DNA of 64,000 bases from Adhaeribacter soli. Lineage in GTDB: Bacteria; Bacteroidota; Bacteroidia; Cytophagales; Hymenobacteraceae. A model generated the notes under the pieces. It made no database searches. It saw only the letters and a program-made list of their open reading frames with translations, and was not told the DNA's origin. This document shows, in pieces, positions 16,818 to 26,377 of the stretch. The position numbers were made by a program, and so were the translations under genes. The stretch is taken from NCBI RefSeq assembly GCF_008727925.1, contig NZ_VTWT01000001.1, positions 310,001 to 374,000 of the forward strand. Reading direction: 5' to 3'. The stretch's first letter is position 1; every line of letters begins with the position of its first letter.

Positions 16818-18215
16818 ATGAGCAACCAGGTTAACGATACCGAAGCCTACCGCGACACGATCTCGACGGTAGACAAAGACGGAAAAAGGGTATGGGTTTA
16901 CCCTAAAAAACCGAAAGGCAAACTATACAATTACCGCAAGCTGGTGAGCTATGGCTTTCTGGCTTTGCTTTTTATTGGCCCCTTCCTGAAAATAAACGGT
17001 TTACCGGTACTCATGCTGAATCTGGTGGAGCGCAAGTTCATTATTTTCGGTATGATCTTCTGGCCCCAGGATTTCTTTATTCTGGTGCTGGGTTTCCTGG
17101 CCTTTGTAGTTTTTATCATTCTGTTTACCATTGTGTACGGACGCGTTTTTTGCGGCTGGATCTGCCCGCAAACCATTTTTCTGGAAATGGTTTTCCGCCG
17201 GATCGAATACTGGATTGAAGGCGACAACAACAAGCAAAAAGCGCTGAACCGCCAGGAGTGGAACTTCGAAAAGATCTGGAAGAAAACTGCCAAGCACAGC
17301 ATTTTCCTGGCTATTTCTTTCCTCATTGCAAACACCCTGCTTGCCTATATTATTGGCGTAGAAAAGCTGCAGCAGATCGTAACCGATAATCCGGCCAACC
17401 ACTTAGGTGGTTTAGCTTCCATGGCTGTTTTTACGGGTGTTTTTTATTGGGTTTTTGCCAGCTTTAGAGAGCAGGTTTGTACCATTGTGTGCCCTTATGG
17501 CCGTTTGCAGGGCGTGATGCTCGATAAGAAAAGCATTGTAGTAGCCTACGACTACGAACGCGGCGAACCGCGCGGCAAACTGCATAAAAACCAGGCCCGT
17601 ACCGAAGGCGATTGCATAGACTGCAACCAATGCGTACAAGTCTGCCCAACCGGCATCGACATCCGGAACGGTACCCAGCTGGAGTGTATCAACTGCACGG
17701 CCTGTATCGATGCGTGTAACAGTATTATGGACCTGATCAACAAGCCGCATGGTTTGATCCGCTACGCTTCGGAAGAAGAGATTGCCGAGAAAAAGAAATT
17801 CCAGTTTACTACCCGCATGCGCGCCTATACGGCTATTCTGGTAATTTTGATGGGCGCATTTGTAACGCTGCTGGTTACCCGTAAAAACATAGATGCCACC
17901 ATTCTGCGCACGCCGGGCATGATGTACCAGAAGACAGCCAACGGCAACATCAGCAACCTTTACAACATTTCGCTCATCAATAAAACGAACCAAGCTTATC
18001 CGGTTACCCTGAAATTGCTGGAGCCGCAAGGCGAAATCAGGATGGTGCGCAGCAGTCTAACCTTACCGGAACAGGGTATTACCGAAGGCGTTTTCTTTGC
18101 CGAAATTCCAAAAGGTGAACTGCACAAGATGAACACCGAGATCAAGATCGGTGTGTTCACCGGTGACCAGCTCATTACTACTAAGACTACTAAATTCCTG
18201 GGGCCGGGGAATTAA
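16818..18215 (+). CDS. ccoG: cbb3 oxidase accessory iron-sulfur protein CcoG
   Basis: A 465-residue RdxA/FixG family protein, using ATG at 16818 rather than the GTG two codons earlier. It has several membrane helices, a YGRVFCGWICPQ motif, a dicluster ferredoxin domain (CIDCNQCVQVCP from Cys266, then CINCTACIDAC from Cys290), and a C-terminal immunoglobulin-like FixG_C domain (about 370-465). CcoG is a cupric reductase/accessory factor in maturation of the CuB site of cbb3 oxidases. It lies between ccoP and ccoH, as is common. About 600 bases separate it from ccoP, so a separate promoter is likely. Confidence 0.95.
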   Translation: MSNQVNDTEAYRDTISTVDKDGKRVWVYPKKPKGKLYNYRKLVSYGFLALLFIGPFLKINGLPVLMLNLVERKFIIFGMIFWPQDFFILVLGFLAFVVFIILFTIVYGRVFCGWICPQTIFLEMVFRRIEYWIEGDNNKQKALNRQEWNFEKIWKKTAKHSIFLAISFLIANTLLAYIIGVEKLQQIVTDNPANHLGGLASMAVFTGVFYWVFASFREQVCTIVCPYGRLQGVMLDKKSIVVAYDYERGEPRGKLHKNQARTEGDCIDCNQCVQVCPTGIDIRNGTQLECINCTACIDACNSIMDLINKPHGLIRYASEEEIAEKKKFQFTTRMRAYTAILVILMGAFVTLLVTRKNIDATILRTPGMMYQKTANGNISNLYNISLINKTNQAYPVTLKLLEPQGEIRMVRSSLTLPEQGITEGVFFAEIPKGELHKMNTEIKIGVFTGDQLITTKTTKFLGPGN

Positions 18216-18287
18216 ATTGTTAAATGGCATAATGGTTAAATTGTTGATTGCTGATTGAGTTTTTGAAGGTTATAGCATAGCATTCTC

Positions 18288-18488
18288 TTTGTCTGAATCA
18301 GAATTTTCAGGATTTTGGAATTTTCAGAATTGATAGTGTTTAAGATTTTCTTGCTAATGCATGAAGTAAGATTTTAATTCTTCTCAATTGAATCAGATTA
18401 ATTGATGAAAGCGTGAATTCCATTAATTCAGATCAGTATATTCTGTTAATTCTTTAATTCTGAAAATTCTGATTCTGATTCAGACAAA
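18288..18488. repeat. 201-bp inverted-repeat element bounded by TTTGTCTGAA / TTCAGACAAA
   Basis: The left end TTTGTCTGAATCAGAATTTT is mirrored by the right end AAAATTCTGATTC...TTCAGACAAA, with AT-rich DNA between. Related full elements are at 39338-39568 and 48774-48876, and a lone right half is at about 25585-25629. The element fills the gap between ccoG and ccoH; no gene is seen in 18216-18636. It is non-coding and compatible with a MITE-like or BIME-like repeat. Confidence 0.7.
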
Positions 18489-18636
18489 TAATGACCAAAT
18501 GCACTATCCGGCCTGACCAATTCCATTTCCCGGCGAAGCTTTTCGTCGGAAATTTGTACCAGTTACAATTGCAGATTTCAATCAACAATGAATAATCAGC
18601 AATTAAAAAAATGACAATTCATTTAACCGCACAAAA

Positions 18637-19113
18637 ATGAATACCACACAAACATCTCCCAGTAAAACCAGCTGGTGGCCTAAGTTCATCATTCTGGGCT
18701 ACATTCTCTTCATTGCCTACATCGGCAACTTTGTAAGAATGGCCATGAGCTCCGACGTGGATCTGGTGAGCAAAGATTATTACAAACAGGAAATTGCCTA
18801 CCAGCAGCACATCAACACGGTTACCAATACCAAAGCAAATAACGCCGAAATTCAGGTTACTTTAGCCGAAGCGGCCGGGCAATTGGTAATTGCTTTTCCG
18901 GAATTTTACCAGGGCCGGAAGGTAAACGGCAAGGTCAGTTTTTTCCGTCCTTCCGATGCCAAACTCGATTTCGAAACAACCCTGAATTTAAACGAAGCCC
19001 GCCAGCAATTTCTCCCGGTAGATAAACTGGAACGCGGCCTCTGGAAAGTGCGGGTAAACAGCGAAGTGAACGGCAAAAACTACTTCACCGAACAAACCAT
19101 CACGCTGAAATAG
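18637..19113 (+). CDS. ccoH: FixH/CcoH family protein
   Basis: A 158-residue protein with one N-terminal membrane helix (about 16-36, FIILGYILFIAYIGNFVRMA) and a periplasmic beta-rich domain. The family hallmark DLVSKDYYKQEIAYQ follows the helix directly. FixH/CcoH is required for assembly or stability of cbb3 oxidase. It lies in order between ccoG and a SafE-type gene. Confidence 0.9.
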   Translation: MNTTQTSPSKTSWWPKFIILGYILFIAYIGNFVRMAMSSDVDLVSKDYYKQEIAYQQHINTVTNTKANNAEIQVTLAEAAGQLVIAFPEFYQGRKVNGKVSFFRPSDAKLDFETTLNLNEARQQFLPVDKLERGLWKVRVNSEVNGKNYFTEQTITLK

Positions 19114-19355
19114 GTAAGGCATTGGTATCTGGACATTAGTATCAGGACTAAATTAGGTAAGGTTCTTAAATCCGGCAGATTGCAGATTATAACTGGAACC
19201 ACCTTTCAAAATAGGAGGATATTCTCAGTCTTGATCCTCTAATACAGAAGTTTGAAAATTCCGGAGGAAATGAAATTCATCTTCAAATCTCCAAATCTTC
19301 AAATTTCCAAATCAAAGAACAGCACATTAGCACATTAAAAAATTAGCACATTAAA

Positions 19356-20072
19356 ATGATTTGGGCAGGATTTTTATTCGGCATTTTAGGAAGCTTCCAT
19401 TGCGTAGGGATGTGCGGCCCGATTGCGATGGCGTTGCCGATTGGCAGGGGTGCAGGCTGGCAGTTTATCGCCGGCCGCCTCCTGTACAATGGCGGCCGCA
19501 TTCTAACATATGCGCTCCTGGGCGGGCTGGCCGGTCTGTTCGGAAAGTCGCTGCAGGTGGCCGGTTTTCAGCAAACAATTTCCATCGTTTCCGGGTTACT
19601 GATTCTGGCGCTGGTGGTGCTGCCGCATTTCGGCGGAATTAAGTTTACCACCTTAATTGGTTTCGATAAAGTGCTGAAAAAAGTACAGGGTTTAATGGCC
19701 AGACAATTTCAGAAAAACAGCACCACTTCTATGGGCATTATTGGCATGCTGAACGGAATTTTACCTTGCGGTTTCGTGTACATTGCCCTGGCCGGTGCGG
19801 TAAGCGTGCCTTCGGTTGGCGGCAGCATGCTGTACATGGCTTTGTTCGGACTGGGAACGTTCCCGCTCATGTTCCTGCTTTCGCTATCCGGTAAACTGGT
19901 AAAACCGAACTTCCGGCATTTCTTCAAAAAAGCGGTTCCGTATGCTGCTACGTGTATGGCCGTGCTTTTTATTCTTCGGGGCCTGAATCTGGGAATTCCT
20001 TACCTGAGCCCGCAGGTGGTGAAGGCCGCCGGGAAAACCGAAATGGCCTGCTGCCACAAGCCCACAAAATAG
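19356..20072 (+). CDS. Sulfite exporter TauE/SafE-family membrane protein of the cco locus
   Basis: A 238-residue polytopic protein with about six helices. The first helix carries GILGSFHCVGMCGPIAMALP, whose conserved His and two Cys residues suggest metal handling; GMLNGILPCGFVYIAL begins the second half. The C-terminus ends AACCHKPTK-like (MACCHKP), another possible metal ligand group. In cbb3 gene clusters this family (annotated SafE, or CcoH-like) is regularly found next to ccoG/ccoH and is thought to help copper supply. Sulfite export is not supported by anything here. Confidence 0.85.
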   Translation: MIWAGFLFGILGSFHCVGMCGPIAMALPIGRGAGWQFIAGRLLYNGGRILTYALLGGLAGLFGKSLQVAGFQQTISIVSGLLILALVVLPHFGGIKFTTLIGFDKVLKKVQGLMARQFQKNSTTSMGIIGMLNGILPCGFVYIALAGAVSVPSVGGSMLYMALFGLGTFPLMFLLSLSGKLVKPNFRHFFKKAVPYAATCMAVLFILRGLNLGIPYLSPQVVKAAGKTEMACCHKPTK

Positions 20073-20142
20073 ATTAACCAAGCTCTTATTACTATTAACA
20101 AACTATCCTTAACAAACTACTGCAAATTTTTACTTCGTTCCT

Positions 20143-21018
20143 ATGAAAAAGCTGCTCATTCTCACCGACCTGTCCGACCAAAGCATTAACACGTACCGCT
20201 ACGGTCTGCAACTGGCCCAGGCTTCCGGCACCCAGATCATGTTGCTTTTCTGCACCGGCGAAACCTCGCTAACCACTACCGGGCAACTTACCTACCTGCA
20301 AAGATTACGCAGCTATGCCGACCGTTTTGCCAACCCAAGCGGCAGGCACATGAAATGCGAATACCAGATCGGCTGCACCGTTACGGCCGGCGAACCGGTT
20401 AAAGCCATCGGCAACCTGGTTGAGAACTGGCAACCCGACCTGCTGCTTGCCGATGACGGTTACCTGAAAAATCTGACTTCCCAGACGCCGGTACCGCTGC
20501 AAACCTTATTTCCGTGCCCGGCCATTCTGGTGCCGGCCGATGCTGTTTATAAAAAAATTAAGCAAGTAGTTTTTGCTACCGATTTTGGCGACCAGGATCC
20601 GGAAGTGGCGGAAGGCATTTGTAAGGTTGCCCGCAGCCTGGGCGCTCAGGTAACGTTCCTGCATTTTTATCCGAAAGCAGACCGCACGAAACTGGCAACC
20701 TTAACCCAACAGGCCGAAGCTTTAAAAGCGCAGCTAACCGACGTAAAAGTGCGGTTCCGCCTGATTGAAGAAGATGATCTGCTGGAAGGCCTGAACGAAT
20801 ATGCCGAAAATAACCGCGCCGATCTTTTTGTGCTGGCCACCCAGGATACGCATTTGCTGCAGCAGTATTTTCAGGTTACCTACCGCAAAACCCAGGCTTT
20901 TAACACCCGGGTTCCGCTTCTGAACCTGTACCAGGAACGGCAATCGCCTTGCTCGGCAGGCTGCAGTTTCTGCCACAGCCACGAAGAACACGAACAAAAG
21001 ACTGCCGTGGCGGTTTAA
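20143..21018 (+). CDS. Tandem universal stress protein
   Basis: A 291-residue protein with two Usp domains. The first (about 1-140) begins KKLLILTDLSDQSINTYRYG and the second (about 145-275) begins KIKQVVFATDFGDQDPEVAE. The usual ATP-binding glycine motif (G-2x-G-9x-G-S/T) is not clear in either half, so nucleotide binding is doubtful. The tail carries CSAGCSFCHSHEEHE, a Cys/His-rich stretch unusual for Usp proteins and a possible metal site. It is the last gene of the cco region and is followed by a strong terminator. Usp genes are often oxygen-controlled along with cbb3 oxidases. Confidence 0.88.
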   Translation: MKKLLILTDLSDQSINTYRYGLQLAQASGTQIMLLFCTGETSLTTTGQLTYLQRLRSYADRFANPSGRHMKCEYQIGCTVTAGEPVKAIGNLVENWQPDLLLADDGYLKNLTSQTPVPLQTLFPCPAILVPADAVYKKIKQVVFATDFGDQDPEVAEGICKVARSLGAQVTFLHFYPKADRTKLATLTQQAEALKAQLTDVKVRFRLIEEDDLLEGLNEYAENNRADLFVLATQDTHLLQQYFQVTYRKTQAFNTRVPLLNLYQERQSPCSAGCSFCHSHEEHEQKTAVAV

Positions 21019-21036
21019 ACAGCATAGAACAGAAGG

Positions 21037-21064
21037 AAAAAAGCCGGCAGCTGCCGGCTTTTTT
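21037..21064 (+). terminator. Terminator after the Usp gene
   Basis: A perfect GC-rich stem AAAAAAGCCGGCAG / CTGCCGGCTTTTTT followed by TG, 18 bases after the stop codon. It marks the end of the cco/Usp transcription region and is symmetrical enough to work in both directions. Confidence 0.93.
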
Positions 21065-21717
21065 GTTTTCCCGCTAATATGATTTTTCTTCTGGTTGAAA
21101 GCTTCTGGAGTTTTGTGTGCGTATTCAGGCTATGCTACTTTATTGCGTCATCCCGAACGAAGTTGAGGGAACTATCGCATACCGAACCCGAACAATAGAC
21201 ATTTATCTCTACGCTCAAATGCCATAGTAGTATGCAAAAGTTTAGCTCCGCTGAATCTTCAATTTCTTCGGCTTCGCTACCCATGACATAATTAGGATTG
21301 GCAGAAATAGTCACCCAGGTCTGTGGCGCACCGACCTGCGCACTGCTAGTGCTCGACCAAATTAATTATTAAAATTAGCTTGACGGGGATCTGCTTGACT
21401 GGATTTGTAATCCCGTCTTAACCGAGCCTTGGGATTTGTTATCCCACTTTCAAAAAGTTAACCTGGTAATGCACTGTTAGAAAAAGCAGGAATGGATACG
21501 GCAGGATGGTGTCCGGTGAGGACACCGGACACGGTAAACTTTTTATGTCATTTTCACTTTCAGAAATTTTAAACCAAAATTTTTCCCTACTCGCAATGAC
21601 AGCTCTTTCTCCAGGGGCTTCCAGTAATTGATGCTGGACATTTAAAAACATTTCACCGCATTTTTCCGGCGTTTCACCTAAAGTTTGATCACTTCAGCTG
21701 TAAATGTATAAAGTACC
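21065..21717. other. Repeat-littered gap without genes
   Basis: About 650 bases with no believable open frame. It holds a GTCATCCCGAACGAAGTTGA fragment at about 21148, two degenerate GGATTTGTAATCC-type palindromes at about 21410-21450, and a GTCCGGTGAGGACACCGGAC palindrome at about 21511-21530. It appears to be a graveyard of intergenic repeats. Confidence 0.6.
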
Positions 21718-21748
21718 TTGCTTTGCATAGTACCTAATATTACCTTTG
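21718..21748 (+). promoter_or_regulatory. Bacteroidota-type promoter of the TonB-receptor gene
   Basis: TTG (21718-21720), 20 bases, then TACCTTTG (21741-21748), a good match to the -33/-7 consensus TTG-N19-21-TAnnTTTG of Bacteroidota housekeeping sigma. It leaves a leader of about 70 bases before the ATG at 21823. The short direct repeats AAGTACC / ATAGTACC within the spacer could be an operator. Confidence 0.65.
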
Positions 21749-21822
21749 TGACTTTCAAAAAAAATGAGTTCTTATTCCGGAGGTCAGCTTTTGTTTGTCT
21801 AACCGCGTCTTAAATTTGCACT

Positions 21823-24273
21823 ATGAAAAAAATTAAACTCATCCTTTGCCTTTTTTCCTGCCTGGGAATAGCGTTTACCGGCTTTGCACAAAGCTCAACT
21901 CCGCAAACCGGAAGCCTGAAAGGCAAAATCCAGGAAAGCGGTACCAGAGAGCCGGTCAGTTTTGCGACGGTAGCTCTTTTAACCCTTCCTGACTCTGCCG
22001 CGGCCGGCGGTGTTTCGGCCGATGAGCAGGGGAATTTCATTTTTCCGAAATTACCCTACGGCAAATACATCCTGAAAATCTCCATGGTAGGCTATGCCAC
22101 TAAACGGATCCCGAACCTGCAGCTTTCCGAAAATAAACCGGCACTGGACTTGGGAACCATTCAGATGCTTTCCAATACCAAAACCCTTTCGGGTGTGGAA
22201 ATCGTCGGGCAGAAGAACCTGGTGGAATACGGCCTGGACAAGCAGGTGCTGAACGTGGCCAAAGACCTTTCTTCGGTAGGAGGGACCGCTTCGGATGCCC
22301 TGAAAAATGCGCCTTCTGTAGCCGTGGATATCGACGGGAACGTAAGTGTGCGCGGCAGTTCGAACATAACGGTATTGGTAGACGGTAAAAATACCGGCCA
22401 GAGCGCGCAGACCATTTTAAGCCAGACGCCGGCCAGTGCCATTGAAAGAATAGAAGTAATTACCAACCCTTCAGCCAAATACGACGCCGAAGGCATGGGC
22501 GGGATCATTAATATTATTCTGAAGAAAGACGGCAAAAAAGGCCTCAATGGCAACGCAGCCCTGAACCTGGGAACCTACGATAACCACAACGCCAGCCTGA
22601 ACCTGAATTATCGTTATAAGAAATTCAACTTCTTTACCGGCTACGACGGCATGCAGAACTCCCGCCGGGGTATTTACGAACTGGACCGCAGCACTACTTA
22701 CCAGGCTTCAGGTAGCACTACCGAAAGCACCACGTATTTAGAGCAACGCCAAAAAGGCCGTCGTCAGTCTCAGACGCATATTCCAAAGCTGGGCTTCGAT
22801 TATAATTTCTCCGAAAAAGAATCGATTACCCTGTCGGCTAAATTGTTCGGCAATTCCTGGAACGAGCGGGAAACCGTAAACAATTTCCTGCAGAATGATA
22901 CCCGGCCGGAAGATATTAGCTATACCCGTCTGGGAAACACTGAAAATGGCATAGATGTAATAGATTATGCGTTTAGCTACCGCCGGGCTTTCGCCCTGAA
23001 AGGGCAGGAGGTAACTGCCAGCGCCGTGTACACCACCATTAACGGCCATTTCGATCGTTTCTACCACCAATTCAATACCGATGCCAACTGGAACAATGTT
23101 GGAGGCGACAGCCGGGAAAATTTTCTGCAGGAATTTAACGTGAAGCCCTTCTTTGCGCAGGCCGATTATGTGCACCCGATCGGGGAGAAAGGCAAAGTGG
23201 AAACCGGGGCGAAGCGTTCGCAGCGGGTATTGAATACCGAATTCCGGGGCGAAGAATTTGACTATGATAAAAATGAATTCGTGCTGAACGAGCTCACTTC
23301 AAATAAATTCGGTTACTCCGAATTCGTGAACGCCGGTTATGTAAACTACGGCAATACCTGGAAAAAGCTTAGTTATCAGGTTGGGGTTCGGGCCGAACAA
23401 ACCGAAATAATTGTAACCGACAAAGGCAACGATAAGAAGTACAGGAACCCATATTTCAACCTGTTCCCAAGCGCTTTTCTGAGCCAGGAAATTAACGAAA
23501 ACCTGAAGCTGCAACTCAATTACAGCCGCCGCATAAACCGCCCGAATTACGAAGCCCTGAACCCGTTTGTAAACTACTCCGACCCTTTGAATATCTGGTA
23601 CGGCAACCCGTTCCTGAAACCGGAATACATCGATTCGTACGAAGGCAGTTACCTGAAATTCTGGAATTCGGGCTCGCTTACTGCCACCGGTTTTTACCGG
23701 CAGGTGCACAACGTGATCCAGCAGGTGCGCCAGGTGGTAAACGCCGATGTGGCCAACAATACCTACGTAAACCTGAACGACGGTTCTTCCTACGGCCTGG
23801 AAATGAGCGGTTCGCAGGCGCTGGCCAAATGGTTTAAACTCAGCGGCAATGCCTCGGCTTTTAATTACAAAGTTTCCGGAACGCCGCTCGGGGTGGAAGC
23901 CAACAGCAGCAAGTTCAGCTGGCTCGGTCGTCTGAATGCCAACGTTACGTTGCCGAAAAATATATCGGCCCAGGTTTCGGTGAATTACCGCAGTCCGCAG
24001 GCGTTAGCGCAGGGTACCCGGGCAGCCATTTACAACACCGATTTTTCGATTAAAAAAGATGTGCTGAACAAAAAAGGCTCCGTTACTTTCCGTGTAAGCG
24101 ACATTTTCAATACCCTTAAATGGGATACCAATATTAAAGGCAAAGGCCTGGTGTATGACCTGCACATGAAACGCCAGACCCGCATTGCTACTTTAGGTTT
24201 TGCGTACCGTTTCGGCGAACAGGAAAAACGCCGCCGCACCGAAGCCGGTAACTCCCTGGAAGGCATGTTCTAA
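21823..24273 (+). CDS. TonB-dependent receptor-like outer membrane beta-barrel protein
   Basis: An 816-residue outer-membrane protein. Signal peptide 1-22 (cut after FAQ/SS), a carboxypeptidase-regulatory-like beta-sandwich (about 30-115, GSLKGKIQESGTREPVSFAT), a plug domain (about 125-225, with ALKNAPSVAVDIDGNVSVRG and RIEVITNPSAKYDAEGMGG), and a C-terminal barrel of the 'outer membrane beta-barrel' type ending in an aromatic-containing last strand region (FRFGE-like). The ligand is unknown; no SusD partner, TonB or regulator is adjacent, so a polysaccharide locus is unlikely. It has its own promoter and a terminator 40 bases downstream. Confidence 0.92.
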   Translation: MKKIKLILCLFSCLGIAFTGFAQSSTPQTGSLKGKIQESGTREPVSFATVALLTLPDSAAAGGVSADEQGNFIFPKLPYGKYILKISMVGYATKRIPNLQLSENKPALDLGTIQMLSNTKTLSGVEIVGQKNLVEYGLDKQVLNVAKDLSSVGGTASDALKNAPSVAVDIDGNVSVRGSSNITVLVDGKNTGQSAQTILSQTPASAIERIEVITNPSAKYDAEGMGGIINIILKKDGKKGLNGNAALNLGTYDNHNASLNLNYRYKKFNFFTGYDGMQNSRRGIYELDRSTTYQASGSTTESTTYLEQRQKGRRQSQTHIPKLGFDYNFSEKESITLSAKLFGNSWNERETVNNFLQNDTRPEDISYTRLGNTENGIDVIDYAFSYRRAFALKGQEVTASAVYTTINGHFDRFYHQFNTDANWNNVGGDSRENFLQEFNVKPFFAQADYVHPIGEKGKVETGAKRSQRVLNTEFRGEEFDYDKNEFVLNELTSNKFGYSEFVNAGYVNYGNTWKKLSYQVGVRAEQTEIIVTDKGNDKKYRNPYFNLFPSAFLSQEINENLKLQLNYSRRINRPNYEALNPFVNYSDPLNIWYGNPFLKPEYIDSYEGSYLKFWNSGSLTATGFYRQVHNVIQQVRQVVNADVANNTYVNLNDGSSYGLEMSGSQALAKWFKLSGNASAFNYKVSGTPLGVEANSSKFSWLGRLNANVTLPKNISAQVSVNYRSPQALAQGTRAAIYNTDFSIKKDVLNKKGSVTFRVSDIFNTLKWDTNIKGKGLVYDLHMKRQTRIATLGFAYRFGEQEKRRRTEAGNSLEGMF

Positions 24274-24314
24274 GGCCGCACTTTTTAGCGCTAAAAAGCT
24301 ACTGTTATCAACTT

Positions 24315-24342
24315 AAAGCCCGGAAATCCTCCGGGCTTTTTT
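24315..24342 (+). terminator. Terminator after the TonB-receptor gene
   Basis: The stem AAAGCCCGGA / TCCGGGCTTT with a T-run ending TTTTTTG, 42 bases after the stop codon. The remainder of the gap 24343-24644 shows no gene. Confidence 0.92.
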
Positions 24343-24644
24343 GTTGGAGCTTCTTAACATCTGGTCTCATCCGGAAGATTTACCTGAAATTTTTCAGCGC
24401 TTTGGTTGTTAGTGAGAATATTTTTTAAAAGGCTTGTTTTCAACAGGTTAAATTGATAATTTAAAAACCTGATCCTATTCCTCCTTTAGATCCGGCAGTG
24501 TTTTTAAATTTCTGGCATCAGGTTTGAATACTCAGGAATAACAGCTTGAAATTTTTTTTTCGGACGGTATTAAACCTTTTGGTTCGGAAAACATCAAAGA
24601 GCTGAATTTCAAAAACAAACGAAGAAATTTTAAAGCAAAGCAAG

Positions 24645-25145
24645 ATGAAAAAGTTAGCATTAGCCCTGGTATTTGGAGCATTGTCGGTGGGTGCGGTTTC
24701 TGCCCAGACTACTGAGAAAAAAGCGAAGGTAAAAACCGAACGTAACGAAACGAAAATAAAACGGGAAGGCGCCGTTGCCGGTAAACACAACCGTGGCAAT
24801 AAAGAAATGAAATCGCCGGAAGAGCGGGCCGACCGCCAGACCAAGGTAATGGTTGAGAAATTAGGTTTAACCAACGACCAGGCTTCCAGAATTAAGGAAC
24901 TGAACCTCCGCAAAGCCCAGCAAATGCAGGCCCTGAAAGCCAAATATGGCGAACAGCGCAAAGGCATGGGAGCTGAAATGCAGGACATAAAAAATACCTG
25001 GCACCAGGACCTAAAAAATGTTTTATCGGCGGAACAATACGCAAAATTCCAGGCGCAGCAGGAAGAGCGCAAAGCTAAAATGAAGGCGCGCCGCGAAGCC
25101 GGTAAAGGCAAGAAGGAATTCAGAAAAGATTATCAGAAAAGTTAA
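24645..25145 (+). CDS. Periplasmic DUF4890-type helical protein
   Basis: A 166-residue exported protein: signal peptide MKKLALALVFGALSVGAVSA cut before QTTEK, then a very basic, highly charged helical body. The segment EERADRQTKVMVEKLGLTNDQ...LSAEQYAKFQAQ has two helices ending in LT/LS-x-x-Q turns, as in Spy/CpxP-like (LTxxQ) proteins and the Bacteroidota DUF4890 group. Spy-type proteins are ATP-independent periplasmic chaperones or envelope-stress sensors. That role is possible here but unproven. It is a single-gene unit with its own terminator. Confidence 0.82.
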   Translation: MKKLALALVFGALSVGAVSAQTTEKKAKVKTERNETKIKREGAVAGKHNRGNKEMKSPEERADRQTKVMVEKLGLTNDQASRIKELNLRKAQQMQALKAKYGEQRKGMGAEMQDIKNTWHQDLKNVLSAEQYAKFQAQQEERKAKMKARREAGKGKKEFRKDYQKS

Positions 25146-25179
25146 GTAGTAAAAGTTAATTATTATAGTGTTTAGGGTG

Positions 25180-25216
25180 AATAAACCTGGTCTTATGGGC
25201 TAGGTTTATTTTTTTT
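25180..25216 (+). terminator. Terminator after the DUF4890 gene
   Basis: The stem AATAAACCTGG / CTAGGTTTATT is followed by a run of eight T, 35 bases after the stop codon. Confidence 0.88.
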
Positions 25217-25678
25217 ATGATTATTAAGGCAAGCAATTTAATAAGTTTCTTGCCTACAGTATCATAACCCGTCATCTCGACGGCAGGAGAGATCTCATCA
25301 AGTTGGCAGTGCCGCGTGCTTTTGGGACTACAATTGCTACTGTTTTTTTTAAGGTAGTTGTCTGCCCTTTAACTTTTTTCAGTATGTTTTTATAGCACAC
25401 TTCTGGTTCTTTTCTACCTGGAATTGTAACGTTCTTCTAATTGATACAAAACCACCCCTGCCCTTCCTTGAAAAGGAGGGGAGCTATGTTCTGCAAACCC
25501 GTTAGCCGCTGAATCTCTGTATAAAAATTACTCCGATAGGTAATTTCTGCCCATTATAGATGAATATCCTTGATTTAAAACCCCAATCCTGAAAATTCTG
25601 TAAATTCTGTAAATCCTGATTCAGACAAAGACGCTAATCAAACCCGAAGGAAAAGCAGGAATTGAGCGGGTAAATGCC
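25217..25678. other. Gap with solo repeat halves
   Basis: No gene is seen. At about 25267-25302 lies a single arm (GTCATCTCGACGGCAGGAGA...) of the perfect palindrome found at 29578-29677. At about 25585-25629 lies a lone right half of the TTCAGACAAA element family. Both are solitary halves of elements that are paired elsewhere in the window. Confidence 0.65.
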
Positions 25679-25686
25679 TAATTTTG
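25679..25686 (+). promoter_or_regulatory. -7 element directly before the DUF4268 start
   Basis: TAATTTTG matches the TAnnTTTG -7 consensus exactly and ends 5 bases before the ATG at 25692. Transcription would then begin at or within a base or two of the start codon. A matching -33 TTG at the right spacing is not evident, so the site is tentative. Confidence 0.45.
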
Positions 25687-25691
25687 GTACG

Positions 25692-26153
25692 ATGTATACG
25701 AGAGAACAAGCTTCCCAGCTCCGGCAGGCCTTCTGGACCGCCTTTGGTCAGTACATGGCGCCGGTGCTTTCGGCCGAAGGGCTGAAGGTGAACTGGCCGA
25801 ATTACAAGACCGGTTTTAAAAATGTGTATTTCCGGATGCAGGCCGATAAAAAAACGGCTTCGATTGCTATTGAAATCACGCACCCGGACCCGGAATTGCA
25901 GGAAATGTTCTTTGAGCAGTTTCAGGCTTTGAAAACTCTTTTGCACGAAACCCTGGAAGAAGAATGGACCTGGGAATTACACGCCACCGACGAATACGGA
26001 AAAACGATCAGCCGCATTTACAAGGAAATTGGTCCGGTAAGCATTTTCAATAAGGAGGACTGGCCGCAACTGATCTCCTTTTTCAAGCCCCGCATTATTG
26101 CCCTGGATGCCTTCTGGACTGACGCGCAATACAGTTTCGAAGAACTCCGGTAG
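25692..26153 (+). CDS. DUF4268-type protein
   Basis: A 153-residue soluble protein. The start MYTREQASQLRQAFWTAFGQ was chosen over an ATG six codons upstream because relatives begin at this point and a TAATTTTG promoter element lies between the two ATGs. The fold looks alpha/beta with VNWPNYKTGFKNVYFRMQAD, ASIAIEITH and a C-terminal WPQLISFFKPRIIALDAFW. DUF4268 domains occur alone or fused to nuclease-like regions; the function of stand-alone forms is unknown. No operon partner. Confidence 0.8.
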   Translation: MYTREQASQLRQAFWTAFGQYMAPVLSAEGLKVNWPNYKTGFKNVYFRMQADKKTASIAIEITHPDPELQEMFFEQFQALKTLLHETLEEEWTWELHATDEYGKTISRIYKEIGPVSIFNKEDWPQLISFFKPRIIALDAFWTDAQYSFEELR

Positions 26154-26377
26154 CCGGCATAACCACCTTATTCTCAAAATTGCTGGTTTAAGTTTATAAC
26201 TTAAACCAATGATAACCTGAAGTTTTAAACTTCAGTGAGGCGATAGCCTCAAAGGAGTATTTTCTGCAAGGATTAACAATTTGCCAGAAGGAAGCGGCTC
26301 TGAAGTAGCAGGAATAATCTAACCGTTTAGTTTAACTTCGGAAAGTCGAAATCTGAAACGCCGTTATAAGAAGGTGC

